The position numbers and the translations under genes are program-made. The notes below the pieces were generated by a model. It was not told the origin of the DNA. It saw only the letters and a list, made by a program, of their open reading frames with translations, and searched no databases. From Micromonospora lupini (GTDB lineage Bacteria > Actinomycetota > Actinomycetes > Mycobacteriales > Micromonosporaceae), in assembly GCF_026342015.1 (NCBI RefSeq), contig NZ_JAPENL010000003.1:744001-808000 (forward strand): a stretch of 64,000 bases of DNA, read 5' to 3'. Positions 50,283-57,927 of the stretch are shown here, in pieces. Position 1 is the first letter of the stretch, and every line of letters begins with the position of its first letter.

Positions 50283-51266
50283 ATGAGTCAGGACAGCCAG
50301 CTGACCACCGCGTTGGCGGAGGCCGCCGCGACCGCCGGCCACGCCCCCTCGGTGCACAACACCCAGCCGTGGCGCTGGCGGGTGCTGCCCGACGCGTTGG
50401 AGCTGCGTACCGTCGCGGACCGGCAACTGGCGGCCGGCGACCCGGAGGGCCGGCTGCTGGCGATCAGCTGCGGGGCCGCCCTGCACCACGCCCGGCTGGC
50501 GCTCGCCGCCGAGGGCTGGCGCGCGGTGGTGCGGCGCCTGCCCGACCCGGGCGACACCGACCTGTTGGCCCGGCTGACGGACCTGAGCCGGACCGGGGCG
50601 GACCCGGACGCCATGCGGATGGTGCAGTGCATGTCGGTCCGGCACACCGACCGGCGGCCGGTCAGCGACGAGGAAGTCCCCACCACTGCTATCGAGGCGA
50701 TCACCCGGGCGGTCACGACCGAGGGCGGGCGGTTGCAGGTCCTCGACCGCGACCAGGTGCTGGAGCTGGCCGCCACGGCAGGGCACGCCGACACGGTCGA
50801 GGCCGAGGATCCGGAGCTGCGCGCCGAGCTGGCGTACTGGACCGGTCGCGCCGGCGCCGGCACCGGGCTGCCGGCCGAGGTGCTGCCCGAGCAGCCGCCG
50901 CAGACCACAGTGCCGGCCCGCGACTTCGGCCGTCCCGGCAGCCTGCCGGTCGGCCCCGGTCACGACCGCGCGGCGGTGTACGCGCTGCTGCACGGCGACG
51001 AGGACGAGCGGGACAGTTGGCTGCGCGCCGGAGCTGCGCTCTCCGCCGCCTGGCTGACCGCCACCCGACTCGGCGTGTCGGTGGTGCCGCTCAGCGCGGT
51101 GGTGGAGGTCCCGGGCACCCGGCAGACCCTGCGTCAGATGCTCTCCGGCATCGGCTTCCCGTACCTCGTGCTGCGGTTGGGGATCGCGGACCCGGCGCAC
51201 GCGGGCCCGCCGCACACCCCGCGGCTCGACGTGGAACAGGTGGTCGACACCTCCGCGGTGCGGTGA
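50283..51266 (+). CDS. acg1: Acg-family FMN-binding nitroreductase-like protein
   Basis: A 327-residue Acg-type protein. APSVHNTQPWRWRV is the strong family signature near residue 20, and the C-terminal half (RLGVSVVPLSAVVEVPGTRQ) is typical. In M. tuberculosis, Acg (Rv2032) and its relatives are DosR-regulated; Acg binds FMN but is not an efficient reductase and may store the flavin. The ATG at 50283 is preferred to the one at 50256 because GAAAGG lies before it. It is divergent from the metal ATPase and 41 bases before devS. The gene symbol is mine, for reference within this window. Confidence 0.9.
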   Translation: MSQDSQLTTALAEAAATAGHAPSVHNTQPWRWRVLPDALELRTVADRQLAAGDPEGRLLAISCGAALHHARLALAAEGWRAVVRRLPDPGDTDLLARLTDLSRTGADPDAMRMVQCMSVRHTDRRPVSDEEVPTTAIEAITRAVTTEGGRLQVLDRDQVLELAATAGHADTVEAEDPELRAELAYWTGRAGAGTGLPAEVLPEQPPQTTVPARDFGRPGSLPVGPGHDRAAVYALLHGDEDERDSWLRAGAALSAAWLTATRLGVSVVPLSAVVEVPGTRQTLRQMLSGIGFPYLVLRLGIADPAHAGPPHTPRLDVEQVVDTSAVR

Positions 51267-51306
51267 CGGGTCTGGTGAACGACGGCGCCGGCGCTACGAT
51301 CGCGCG

Positions 51307-53040
51307 GTGACCAGCAGCGTCCCGCAGCCCCGCCCGGAATCGCCGGCGACGCCGTCGCTCGGGCTGAGCCCGCTGTCCCGGGTCCGCCTCGACGAGTTGC
51401 TCCAGGAGATGCTGGACCGGGTCGGTGAGGTGATGACCAGCCGGGAGCGGCTGCGGGCGCTACTCGACGCCGTCGTCGGCATCGGCACCAACCTGGATCT
51501 GCGCACCACCCTGCGACGCATCGTGCAGGCGGCCTGCGAGCTGGTCGGCGCCCGCTACGGCGCGCTGGGCGTCGTCGGTCCGGACCGGCTGCTGCACGAC
51601 TTCATCGTGCACGGCATCACGCCCGAGCAGCACGCGCAGATCGGCGACCTGCCGCACGGACGGGGTGTGCTCGGCCTGCTCATCGACGAGCCACGCCCGC
51701 TGCGCATGCCGGACATCACCCAGCACCCGCGCTCGTACGGCTTCCCCGCCAACCACCCGCCGATGCACAGCTTCCTGGGCGTGCCGGTGCGCATCCGTGA
51801 CCAGGTGTTCGGCAACCTCTACCTGGCCGACAAGCAGGGCGGCGCGCAGTTCACCGAGGACGACGAGGAGATCGTCGTCGCGCTCGCGGCCGCCGCCGGC
51901 GTGGCCATCGAGAACGCCCGCCTGTACGCGCTGGCCCACAGGCGGGAACGCTGGCTCGCCGCGACCGCCGAGATCACCACGGTGCTGCTCGGTGAGGTGC
52001 GCCGCACCGACGCGCTGGCGCTTGTCGCCCGCCGCGCCCGGGAGGTCGCCGAGGCGGAGTTGGCGCTGGTGCTGCTGCACGACGCCGACACGGCGCAGTT
52101 CACGGTCGAGGTCGTCGACGGCGCCGACGAGCGGGCCCGGGCGCTTGTCGGCGCGGTCCTGCCGGCCGCCGACACCAGCTTCGGGGTAGCCGTGGCCGAG
52201 GGCCGGCACGACCAGGTGGACGACCTGGCGCACGCCGCGCCGTGGCCGGCGCTGCTCCACACCGGGGCGGCGATCATCTCGCCGCTCGCCACCGCCGAGA
52301 CGCTGCACGGCGTGCTGATCGTGGCGCACCGGCCGGAGCGTGGCGGCAGCGCCAGCGAGGAGGACATGGCGCTGCTGGGCAGCTTCGCCGGGCAGGCGGC
52401 GCTGGCCATGGAGCGGGCCCGCGGTCAGGAGGAGCGGGAGTTGCTCGTGGTCCTGGAGGACCGCGAACGGATCGCCCGTGACCTGCACGACGTGGTGATC
52501 CAGCGGCTCTTCGCCACCGGCCTGCAGTTGCAGAGCGCCGCGCCGATGATGGCCCGCCCCGAGGTGGCGAGGCGGATAAACGCGGCCGTCGACGACCTCG
52601 ACGCCACCATCCGCGACATCCGGCGGACCATCTTCGAGCTGCGGACGCCGATGACTGCCACGTTGCGCACGGAGATCCGCGAGGCCATCGAGGTGGCTGC
52701 CGAGTCGCTGGGCTTCACGCCGCACCTGGAGGTGACCGGCCCGGTGGACAGCGCCGTGCCGGACGGTGTCCGCCCGGATCTCACAGCCGTGCTGCGCGAG
52801 GCGCTGTCCAACACGGTCCGCCACGCGCAGGCCACAAGCGTCGACGTGGCCGTACGCGTCGACGGCGGGCAGGTGAGCGTGACGGTCACCGACGACGGGG
52901 TGGGCTGCGCCCCGGCAGCCGCCCGGGGTGGCCTGATCAACCTGCGGGAACGGGCCGACCGCCTGGGCGGCGCGTTCACGATCCGCCCGGCACAGCCACG
53001 CGGCACCGAGCTGTGCTGGGCAGTGCCGCTGCGCGACTGA
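51307..53040 (+). CDS. devS: DevS/DosS-type oxygen-sensing histidine kinase
   Basis: A 577-residue cytoplasmic kinase, the same size as mycobacterial DosS. The first GAF domain (about 60-205) contains PANHPPMHSFLGVPVRIRDQ; the His at about residue 150 corresponds to the heme ligand His149 of DosS, so heme binding and oxygen, NO or CO sensing are likely. A second GAF domain covers 225-375. The HisKA_3 motif is RIARDLHDVVIQRLFATGLQ, and the ATPase has REALSNTVRHAQA and DDGVGC. The start is the GTG at 51307. It ends 10 bases from the stop of convergent devR. Confidence 0.93.
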   Translation: MTSSVPQPRPESPATPSLGLSPLSRVRLDELLQEMLDRVGEVMTSRERLRALLDAVVGIGTNLDLRTTLRRIVQAACELVGARYGALGVVGPDRLLHDFIVHGITPEQHAQIGDLPHGRGVLGLLIDEPRPLRMPDITQHPRSYGFPANHPPMHSFLGVPVRIRDQVFGNLYLADKQGGAQFTEDDEEIVVALAAAAGVAIENARLYALAHRRERWLAATAEITTVLLGEVRRTDALALVARRAREVAEAELALVLLHDADTAQFTVEVVDGADERARALVGAVLPAADTSFGVAVAEGRHDQVDDLAHAAPWPALLHTGAAIISPLATAETLHGVLIVAHRPERGGSASEEDMALLGSFAGQAALAMERARGQEERELLVVLEDRERIARDLHDVVIQRLFATGLQLQSAAPMMARPEVARRINAAVDDLDATIRDIRRTIFELRTPMTATLRTEIREAIEVAAESLGFTPHLEVTGPVDSAVPDGVRPDLTAVLREALSNTVRHAQATSVDVAVRVDGGQVSVTVTDDGVGCAPAAARGGLINLRERADRLGGAFTIRPAQPRGTELCWAVPLRD

Positions 53041-53050
53041 CCGGCGCGGC

Positions 53051-53689
53051 TCAGGTGGTCTTGCCGAGCAGGCGGGTGGCCAGGACGGCGGCCTGGGTGC
53101 GACGCTCCAGGCCGAGCTTCGCCAGCACGCTTGAGACGTAGTTCTTCACGGTCTTCTCCGCCAGGAACATCTTCCCGGCGATCTCCCTGTTGGTCAGCCC
53201 CTCGGCCACGTACTCAAGGATCCGGCGCTCCTGCTCGGTGAGCGACTTCAGCTCGCGGGGCTGCTCGACGCCGTTGCGGATGCGCTCCAACACCCGGGCG
53301 GTGATCGCCGGATCGAGCAGGGACTGCCCGGCCGCCACCCGCCGCACCGCGTCGACCAGGTCGGTGCCACGGATCTGCTTGAGCACGTACCCGGCGGCCC
53401 CCGCCATGATCGCGGCGAACAGCGCCTCGTCGTCCTCGTACGAGGTGAGGATCAGGCCCTTGATGGACGAGTCGACGGCCCGGACGTCGCGGCACACGTC
53501 GATGCCGTTGCCGTCGGGCAGCCGGGCGTCGAGGATCGCGACGTCGGGCCGCAGAGCCGGAATGCGCCGGCTGGCCTCCTGCGCGGAGCCGGACTCGCCG
53601 ACCACCTCGATGTCACCGCTGCTCTGCAGCAGGTCGGCCAGGCCACGGCGGACGACCTCGTGGTCGTCGAGCAGGAAGACGCGGATCAT
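53051..53689 (-). CDS. devR: DevR/DosR-type response regulator
   Basis: A 212-residue NarL/LuxR-type regulator closely resembling DosR. The receiver has Asp8/Asp9 and the phosphoacceptor Asp54 in AILDARLPDGNG; Lys is in GYVLKQIRG. The C-terminal helix-turn-helix is LTNREIAGKMFLAEKTVKNY. In mycobacteria it switches on dormancy genes under hypoxia or NO. In M. tuberculosis devR and devS share an operon; here they converge, so their expression is uncoupled. A DosR-like box lies 37 bases upstream of the ATG, suggesting autoregulation. Confidence 0.95.
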   Translation of the reverse strand: MIRVFLLDDHEVVRRGLADLLQSSGDIEVVGESGSAQEASRRIPALRPDVAILDARLPDGNGIDVCRDVRAVDSSIKGLILTSYEDDEALFAAIMAGAAGYVLKQIRGTDLVDAVRRVAAGQSLLDPAITARVLERIRNGVEQPRELKSLTEQERRILEYVAEGLTNREIAGKMFLAEKTVKNYVSSVLAKLGLERRTQAAVLATRLLGKTT

Positions 53690-53725
53690 CTCTCGTTTCT
53701 ACCCGCGCCGCCGGCGCGGGCGCAC

Positions 53726-53739
53726 GGGCCGAAGGTCCC
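53726..53739 (-). promoter_or_regulatory. DosR-like box upstream of devR
   Basis: Read on the minus strand, GGGAC-CTTC-GGCCC lies 37 bases before the devR start and is followed by GTG. It is an exact match to the shared island motif. Confidence 0.7.
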
Positions 53740-53796
53740 GACTCGAACCCGGACTGGGTGGGATTCGCCGGCAGGGGCGGTCGGGCCCGCTGAGTC

Positions 53797-53810
53797 GGGA
53801 CGTCCGGCCC
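53797..53810 (+). promoter_or_regulatory. DosR-like box upstream of acg2
   Basis: GGGAC-GTCC-GGCCC, preceded by TC, lies 78 bases before the second Acg-type gene. With the box at 53726 it forms a back-to-back pair in the devR-acg2 gap. Confidence 0.7.
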
Positions 53811-53887
53811 TGCTCGCGATTCCCCTGCCGGCGGACGGTAGGGATGGGCGGCAGCACCGCGCCAGCACACCGGGAAGGAGCCTCGCC

Positions 53888-54862
53888 ATGGACATCGTCT
53901 ACACCGCGGACCACCTGCGGGCCGCCGCCGAAGACGCAGTCCGGGCACCGTCGCTGCACAACACCCAGCCCTGGCGGTTGCGGCTGCGCGACGGCGGGAT
54001 CGAGGTGCTCGCCGACCCCACCCGGCGGCTGCCGGCGACCGACCCGAGCGGCTGGGGCGTCCGGATCGCCTGCGGCGCCGCCCTGTTCAACCTGCGGCTC
54101 GCGCTGGCCGTGGCCGGCATCCCCGCCCGGGTACGACTGCGACCCGACCCGGCCGAGCCGGACCTGCTGGCCCGGCTGACGCCGGACATCCCGCGCCGGC
54201 CCACCCCCGCCGAGCAGAGCCTGTACGCGGCAATCCACCGCCGGTTCAGCAACCGGCTTCCGTTCTGGCCGGACCCCGTGCCGGCCGACGCGCGGTGGCA
54301 ACTCGCCGAGGCGGCCCGCGCCGAGCAGTGCTGGCTGGAGCTGCTGATCGGGGTGAGCGCGGTGACGGCGTTCGGCGAGATCGCCCGCAGCGCGCACCGG
54401 GTGCTGGAGCGCGACCCCGCCTACCGGGCGGAACGCCAGCGGTGGCTGCGTCAGGAGCCCGCACCGGACGGCGTGCCCACCTCGGCCGGCGGTCCCCCGC
54501 ACGAGCCACAGGACGTGCTGCCGACGCGCGGCTTCGGTGGACGGGACCGGGCGCCGGGGCGGGACTTCGAACCCGAGCCGCTGGTGGGGGTGCTCGGCTC
54601 GGTCGGCAACACCGCAGTGGACCAGGTGGTCGCCGGCCAGGCCCTGCAACGGGTACTGCTCACCGCCACCGAATCCGGGTTGGGCGTGTCGATGCTGTCC
54701 CAGCCGATCGAGGTGCCCACCGCGCGGGAGCAGTTACGGTTGTCGCTGGGGCGGTTCGGCACGCCGCAGATGGTGCTGCGGATCGGGTACGGCCAGCCGG
54801 GCCGACCGACCCCACGTCGGGTGGTCGACGAGGTGCTGGACCACCCGGTACACCGCGGCTGA
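53888..54862 (+). CDS. acg2: Acg-family FMN-binding nitroreductase-like protein
   Basis: A 324-residue second Acg-type protein. APSLHNTQPWRLRL near residue 20 is the signature, with GWGVRIACGAALFNLRLALA and SGLGVSMLSQPIEVPTAREQ downstream. A loop around residues 190-225 (RQEPAPDGVPTSAGGPPHEP) is longer than in the first copy. AAGGAG lies just before the ATG. It is divergent from devR across a region with two DosR-like boxes, which makes it the best candidate for direct DevR control in this window. The gene symbol is mine, for reference within this window. Confidence 0.9.
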   Translation: MDIVYTADHLRAAAEDAVRAPSLHNTQPWRLRLRDGGIEVLADPTRRLPATDPSGWGVRIACGAALFNLRLALAVAGIPARVRLRPDPAEPDLLARLTPDIPRRPTPAEQSLYAAIHRRFSNRLPFWPDPVPADARWQLAEAARAEQCWLELLIGVSAVTAFGEIARSAHRVLERDPAYRAERQRWLRQEPAPDGVPTSAGGPPHEPQDVLPTRGFGGRDRAPGRDFEPEPLVGVLGSVGNTAVDQVVAGQALQRVLLTATESGLGVSMLSQPIEVPTAREQLRLSLGRFGTPQMVLRIGYGQPGRPTPRRVVDEVLDHPVHRG

Positions 54863-54885
54863 TCGCCCGTGGATCCTCGATGAGC

Positions 54886-55890
54886 TCAGCCCGCCGGCTC
54901 GGCGGCGAGCAGCGCCGCCTCCCGTGCCGGGTCCAGGCCGACCGAACCGCGGCCGGGCCTGCCGGCGCGCGGCGGGACGGTGCCGACCTCCCGCAGCCAC
55001 CGCCACGTGTCCGCCACCGTCTCGGCCACCGGCCGGCAGGTCAACCCCGCCGCGTGGGCCCGGCTGGTGTCCCGCTCCAACAGCCAGCGGTACGGATGCC
55101 CGAGCGGCAACCAGATCGGCAGGTCGTTCCACGGCTCCACGCCGGCGGCGAGGATGGACTCGGGGTCGGTCCAGCGCAGCCGGGCGTCGGAGCCGGTGAC
55201 CGCGACGCACTCGCCCAGCAGCTCACCCATTGTGGAGTGCCCGGGGCGGCTGATCGCGTTGAACGTGCCGCCCTGCCCCCGCTCGCCCTGGTCCAGCATC
55301 CAGCCGGCCAGGTCGCGCACGTCGATCCACTGGATCGGCAGCTCGGCCGGGCCGGGGGCGAGCACGTCGCCGCCCCGCGCCATCCGGTTCAGCCACCAGG
55401 GCAGCCTGCCGATGTCCTCCCCCGGACCGAGGATCAGCCCGGCCCGGGCCACAAGCGCGCGGTTCCCGAACACCTCCCGCACCGCCCGCTCCGCCCCCGC
55501 CTTGAGCTGTTGGTAGTCGCCGTCGACAGCGGCCGGGTCGGCGTCGGCCACCGGCGCGGTCTCGTCCGAGCCGGGCACCACGGGGTCGGCGTAGACCGAG
55601 CCGCTCGACACGTACACGTAGTGCCCGACGGCGTCGACCAGGGCGCGGGCCGCGTCGCGCGCGGCGCGCGGCGCGCCGTCCCAGGTGTCCACCACCACGT
55701 CCCACTCGCCGCCGGCCAGCGCGGCCAGACCGTCGGGCGCGCTCCGATCACCCCGCAACAGGTGTACGCCCGGAGGGACCGACCCGTGCAGCCCCCGGTT
55801 GAACACCGTCACCGACCAGCCCCGGCGTACCGCCTCGGCGACCGTCGCACCGCCCACGAAACCCGTACCGCCCAACACCAGCAATCTCAT
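54886..55890 (-). CDS. NAD-dependent epimerase/dehydratase-family protein
   Basis: A 334-residue extended-SDR protein. It starts MRLLVLGGTGFVGGATVAEA (GGTGFVG cofactor motif), then has VVDTWDGAPRAARDAARALV and YVYVSSGSVYAD. The YxxxK motif is altered: the equivalent stretch reads DYQQLKAGAERAV, which keeps Tyr and Lys at a spacing of four. Members act on nucleotide sugars or serve as reductases; the true substrate is unknown. The ATG at 55890 has GGTGGAG before it; the frame upstream is a shadow. It is a single gene, convergent with acg2. Confidence 0.87.
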   Translation of the reverse strand: MRLLVLGGTGFVGGATVAEAVRRGWSVTVFNRGLHGSVPPGVHLLRGDRSAPDGLAALAGGEWDVVVDTWDGAPRAARDAARALVDAVGHYVYVSSGSVYADPVVPGSDETAPVADADPAAVDGDYQQLKAGAERAVREVFGNRALVARAGLILGPGEDIGRLPWWLNRMARGGDVLAPGPAELPIQWIDVRDLAGWMLDQGERGQGGTFNAISRPGHSTMGELLGECVAVTGSDARLRWTDPESILAAGVEPWNDLPIWLPLGHPYRWLLERDTSRAHAAGLTCRPVAETVADTWRWLREVGTVPPRAGRPGRGSVGLDPAREAALLAAEPAG

Positions 55891-56059
55891 GGGCTCCACC
55901 CTGCCGGCCCGGGGCGGCGGGCGGCACTCCTGTTCACCGGGAGCGGATCTGCCCTCGGCAGAACCCCGCGCCGACGCCCGCGCGCGGCCGGATCCGGGCG
56001 GGTCGGCCGGGATCGGCTCGGTCAGCCCCGGTCGGGTCGACCAACCGGAGTCGGGCCGG

Positions 56060-56710
56060 TCAGCCGGCGAGCAGCCGGTCCAGCGGGCGGGGGACGGCAC
56101 CGGGCTCGAGAGCGCGTACGAGGGCCCCCGCGTAGCGGGCCTTGCGGCCACTCATCGTGCCCAGGAAACGACGCAGTTGCCGCTCGACCGACCGTCCACG
56201 TTGGGCGGGCTGGTTCTGGAAGACCCGCAACCGGGCCAGGTCCCCCTGCTCCGCGACGACCCGCTCGACGCCGTCGCTGCCGAGCGCGCGGATCAGCTCG
56301 TCCTCCAGGTCGGTCACGCACACGTGGAAGCCGAGCACCTCCATCGCCGACCGGGTCAGGCCGGCGCCGCGACCCGCCTGCTCCAGGCCACGACTGAAGA
56401 AGCCCTCCTCGGCCTCGTCACACAGCCCCCGTACGGTCACGGCAAGGCCGTGCGCCCCGAACAGCCGCAGGTACCGACCAACGCTCATCGCGCCTCCGAG
56501 CGGCACCACGCACACACCCTCGGCGGCCAGGTCGCGACCCCGTCGCTCCGCCAGCGCCTCCACCGCACGCTGGTCGCTGACCCCCTCGACGAGCACGACG
56601 GCGCGCAGGCCGGCGGCCAGTTCCCGGGCCACGCCTGCGGCCGTCGCCGCGTCGGGACCGCCGGCCGCCCAGAGGCGTACGGCGGCTCGGAAGCGGTCCG
56701 GCTCTCGCAC
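56060..56710 (-). CDS. Stand-alone TOPRIM-domain protein (OLD-like)
   Basis: A 216-residue protein with a TOPRIM fold like that at the C-terminus of OLD-family nucleases. The first motif is RAVVLVEGVSDQRAVEALA (Glu ligand), then VVPLGGAMSVGRYL and GLCDEAEEGFF (Asp-x-Glu ligands). It has no ATPase domain, so it is not a full OLD protein; no Gabija-like partner gene is adjacent. The C-terminal 60 residues are basic and helical (RGRSVERQLRRFLGTMSGRK). A GTG at 56710 is the likely start, although weakly supported; an upstream extension overlaps the kinase gene. Confidence 0.75.
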   Translation of the reverse strand: MREPDRFRAAVRLWAAGGPDAATAAGVARELAAGLRAVVLVEGVSDQRAVEALAERRGRDLAAEGVCVVPLGGAMSVGRYLRLFGAHGLAVTVRGLCDEAEEGFFSRGLEQAGRGAGLTRSAMEVLGFHVCVTDLEDELIRALGSDGVERVVAEQGDLARLRVFQNQPAQRGRSVERQLRRFLGTMSGRKARYAGALVRALEPGAVPRPLDRLLAG

Positions 56711-56847
56711 GGGGCCGAGTCTGGCAAGGAACGGCCCCGCCCCGCCACCGGATTCACGACTGTCGGCCGGCGTCGGATGACCCGGGCACGAGGATGTCGA
56801 ACGTCCTCGTGGTCGACCTGCGGTAGCGGGACCAGTTCGCACCAGAG

Positions 56848-57798
56848 TCACCGCACCACATCCGCGCCGGTGAGCAGGCCGAGCTCCGCGCGTGTCGGCA
56901 GACCCTCCCAGTCCCCCGTGGTGGACACCGCGAACGCCCCGCAGATGGCGCCGCGGGCCAACCGGCCCGCCGGAGGCAGCTCGTCCAGCAGACCCGACAG
57001 GTAGCCCGCGACGAATCCGTCGCCCGCCCCGACGACGTCCACGGCCGTCACCGCAACGGCCGGCACCCGTGCGACGTCATCGCCGGCCAGCACGAGGGCA
57101 CCCGCCGCCCCGAGCTTCAGCACGACCTCCTCAGGGCCGAGCTCGGCCAGACCGCGGGCCAGCTGGACCGCGTCCACCGGCCCCGGCCGATCGAGCACGA
57201 GAGCGGCCTCCTCGGCCCCGGCGAACACGGTCGCGGATCCCGCAACCAGTCGACGCAGCACCGGCCGGGCCTCGGACGCGGACCACAGGCGACGCCTGTA
57301 GTTGACGTCGAAGGTGATCCGGGCGCGCACCTGGCGGGCCGCCGCCACCATGGCCTCGACCGCGGCGCGTGGTTGTTCCCCGAGCGCCGGGGTAATTCCG
57401 GTCACGTGCAGCACGCGTGCCGCCGGCAGCGCGTCGGCGGGAACGTCGCGCGGCCCCACAGCCGCCCCGGCACCGCCCGTGCGGTAGTAGGCCACAGCCG
57501 CCCGGTCCGCGGTACGCCGATGACGGACCAGCAGACCGGTGGGCCGGTCCGCGTCGCGAGCGACCGCGTCGACGCCAACGCCTTCGGCGCGCAGCGCGGC
57601 CAGGATCATGTCACCGAAGGCGTCCGTACCCAGACGCCCGATCCACCGCGCCGAGTGGCCGAGCCGCCGGACCCCGATCGCGACCGTCGACTCCGCTCCG
57701 GCGAACGACAGCTGCGCCGCAGTGCCGGGCCGCGGCGGGCCGACGGCCGTGGTGCGCACGACCATCATGGCCTCGCCAAGCGTGACCAGATCAGGCAT
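56848..57798 (-). CDS. kdgK: PfkB-family sugar kinase, likely 2-keto-3-deoxygluconate kinase
   Basis: A 316-residue ribokinase-family enzyme. It starts PDLVTLGEAMMVV, has ITFDVNYRRRLWS, and the PfkB signature with the catalytic Asp in VDVVGAGDGFVAGYLSGLL. The features fit 2-keto-3-deoxy-sugar-acid kinases, which phosphorylate the product of galactonate or gluconate dehydratases. It is the last gene of a run holding two such dehydratases, which supports this role: KDG or KDGal to the 6-phosphate. No aldolase for the product is in the window. The start is the ATG at 57798. Confidence 0.85.
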   Translation of the reverse strand: MPDLVTLGEAMMVVRTTAVGPPRPGTAAQLSFAGAESTVAIGVRRLGHSARWIGRLGTDAFGDMILAALRAEGVGVDAVARDADRPTGLLVRHRRTADRAAVAYYRTGGAGAAVGPRDVPADALPAARVLHVTGITPALGEQPRAAVEAMVAAARQVRARITFDVNYRRRLWSASEARPVLRRLVAGSATVFAGAEEAALVLDRPGPVDAVQLARGLAELGPEEVVLKLGAAGALVLAGDDVARVPAVAVTAVDVVGAGDGFVAGYLSGLLDELPPAGRLARGAICGAFAVSTTGDWEGLPTRAELGLLTGADVVR

Positions 57799-57927
57799 CG
57801 GCCGGCTCCGGGCGCAGCGTCCGGACCAGGGGCCGCGATATCCGGAGCCTCGGGTCGTCGCTGCGAAATGGGGCGGCACGGTTCAGTCCAGGCAGCGCCG
57901 TAGCGGGCGCCGAGGGCCAAGTGATCA

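Noticed and set aside
50079..51215. A 379-codon N-terminal extension of the metal ATPase
   Set aside because: It lies antisense to the Acg-type gene, has no domain features, and the ATPase is full length from the GTG at 50078.
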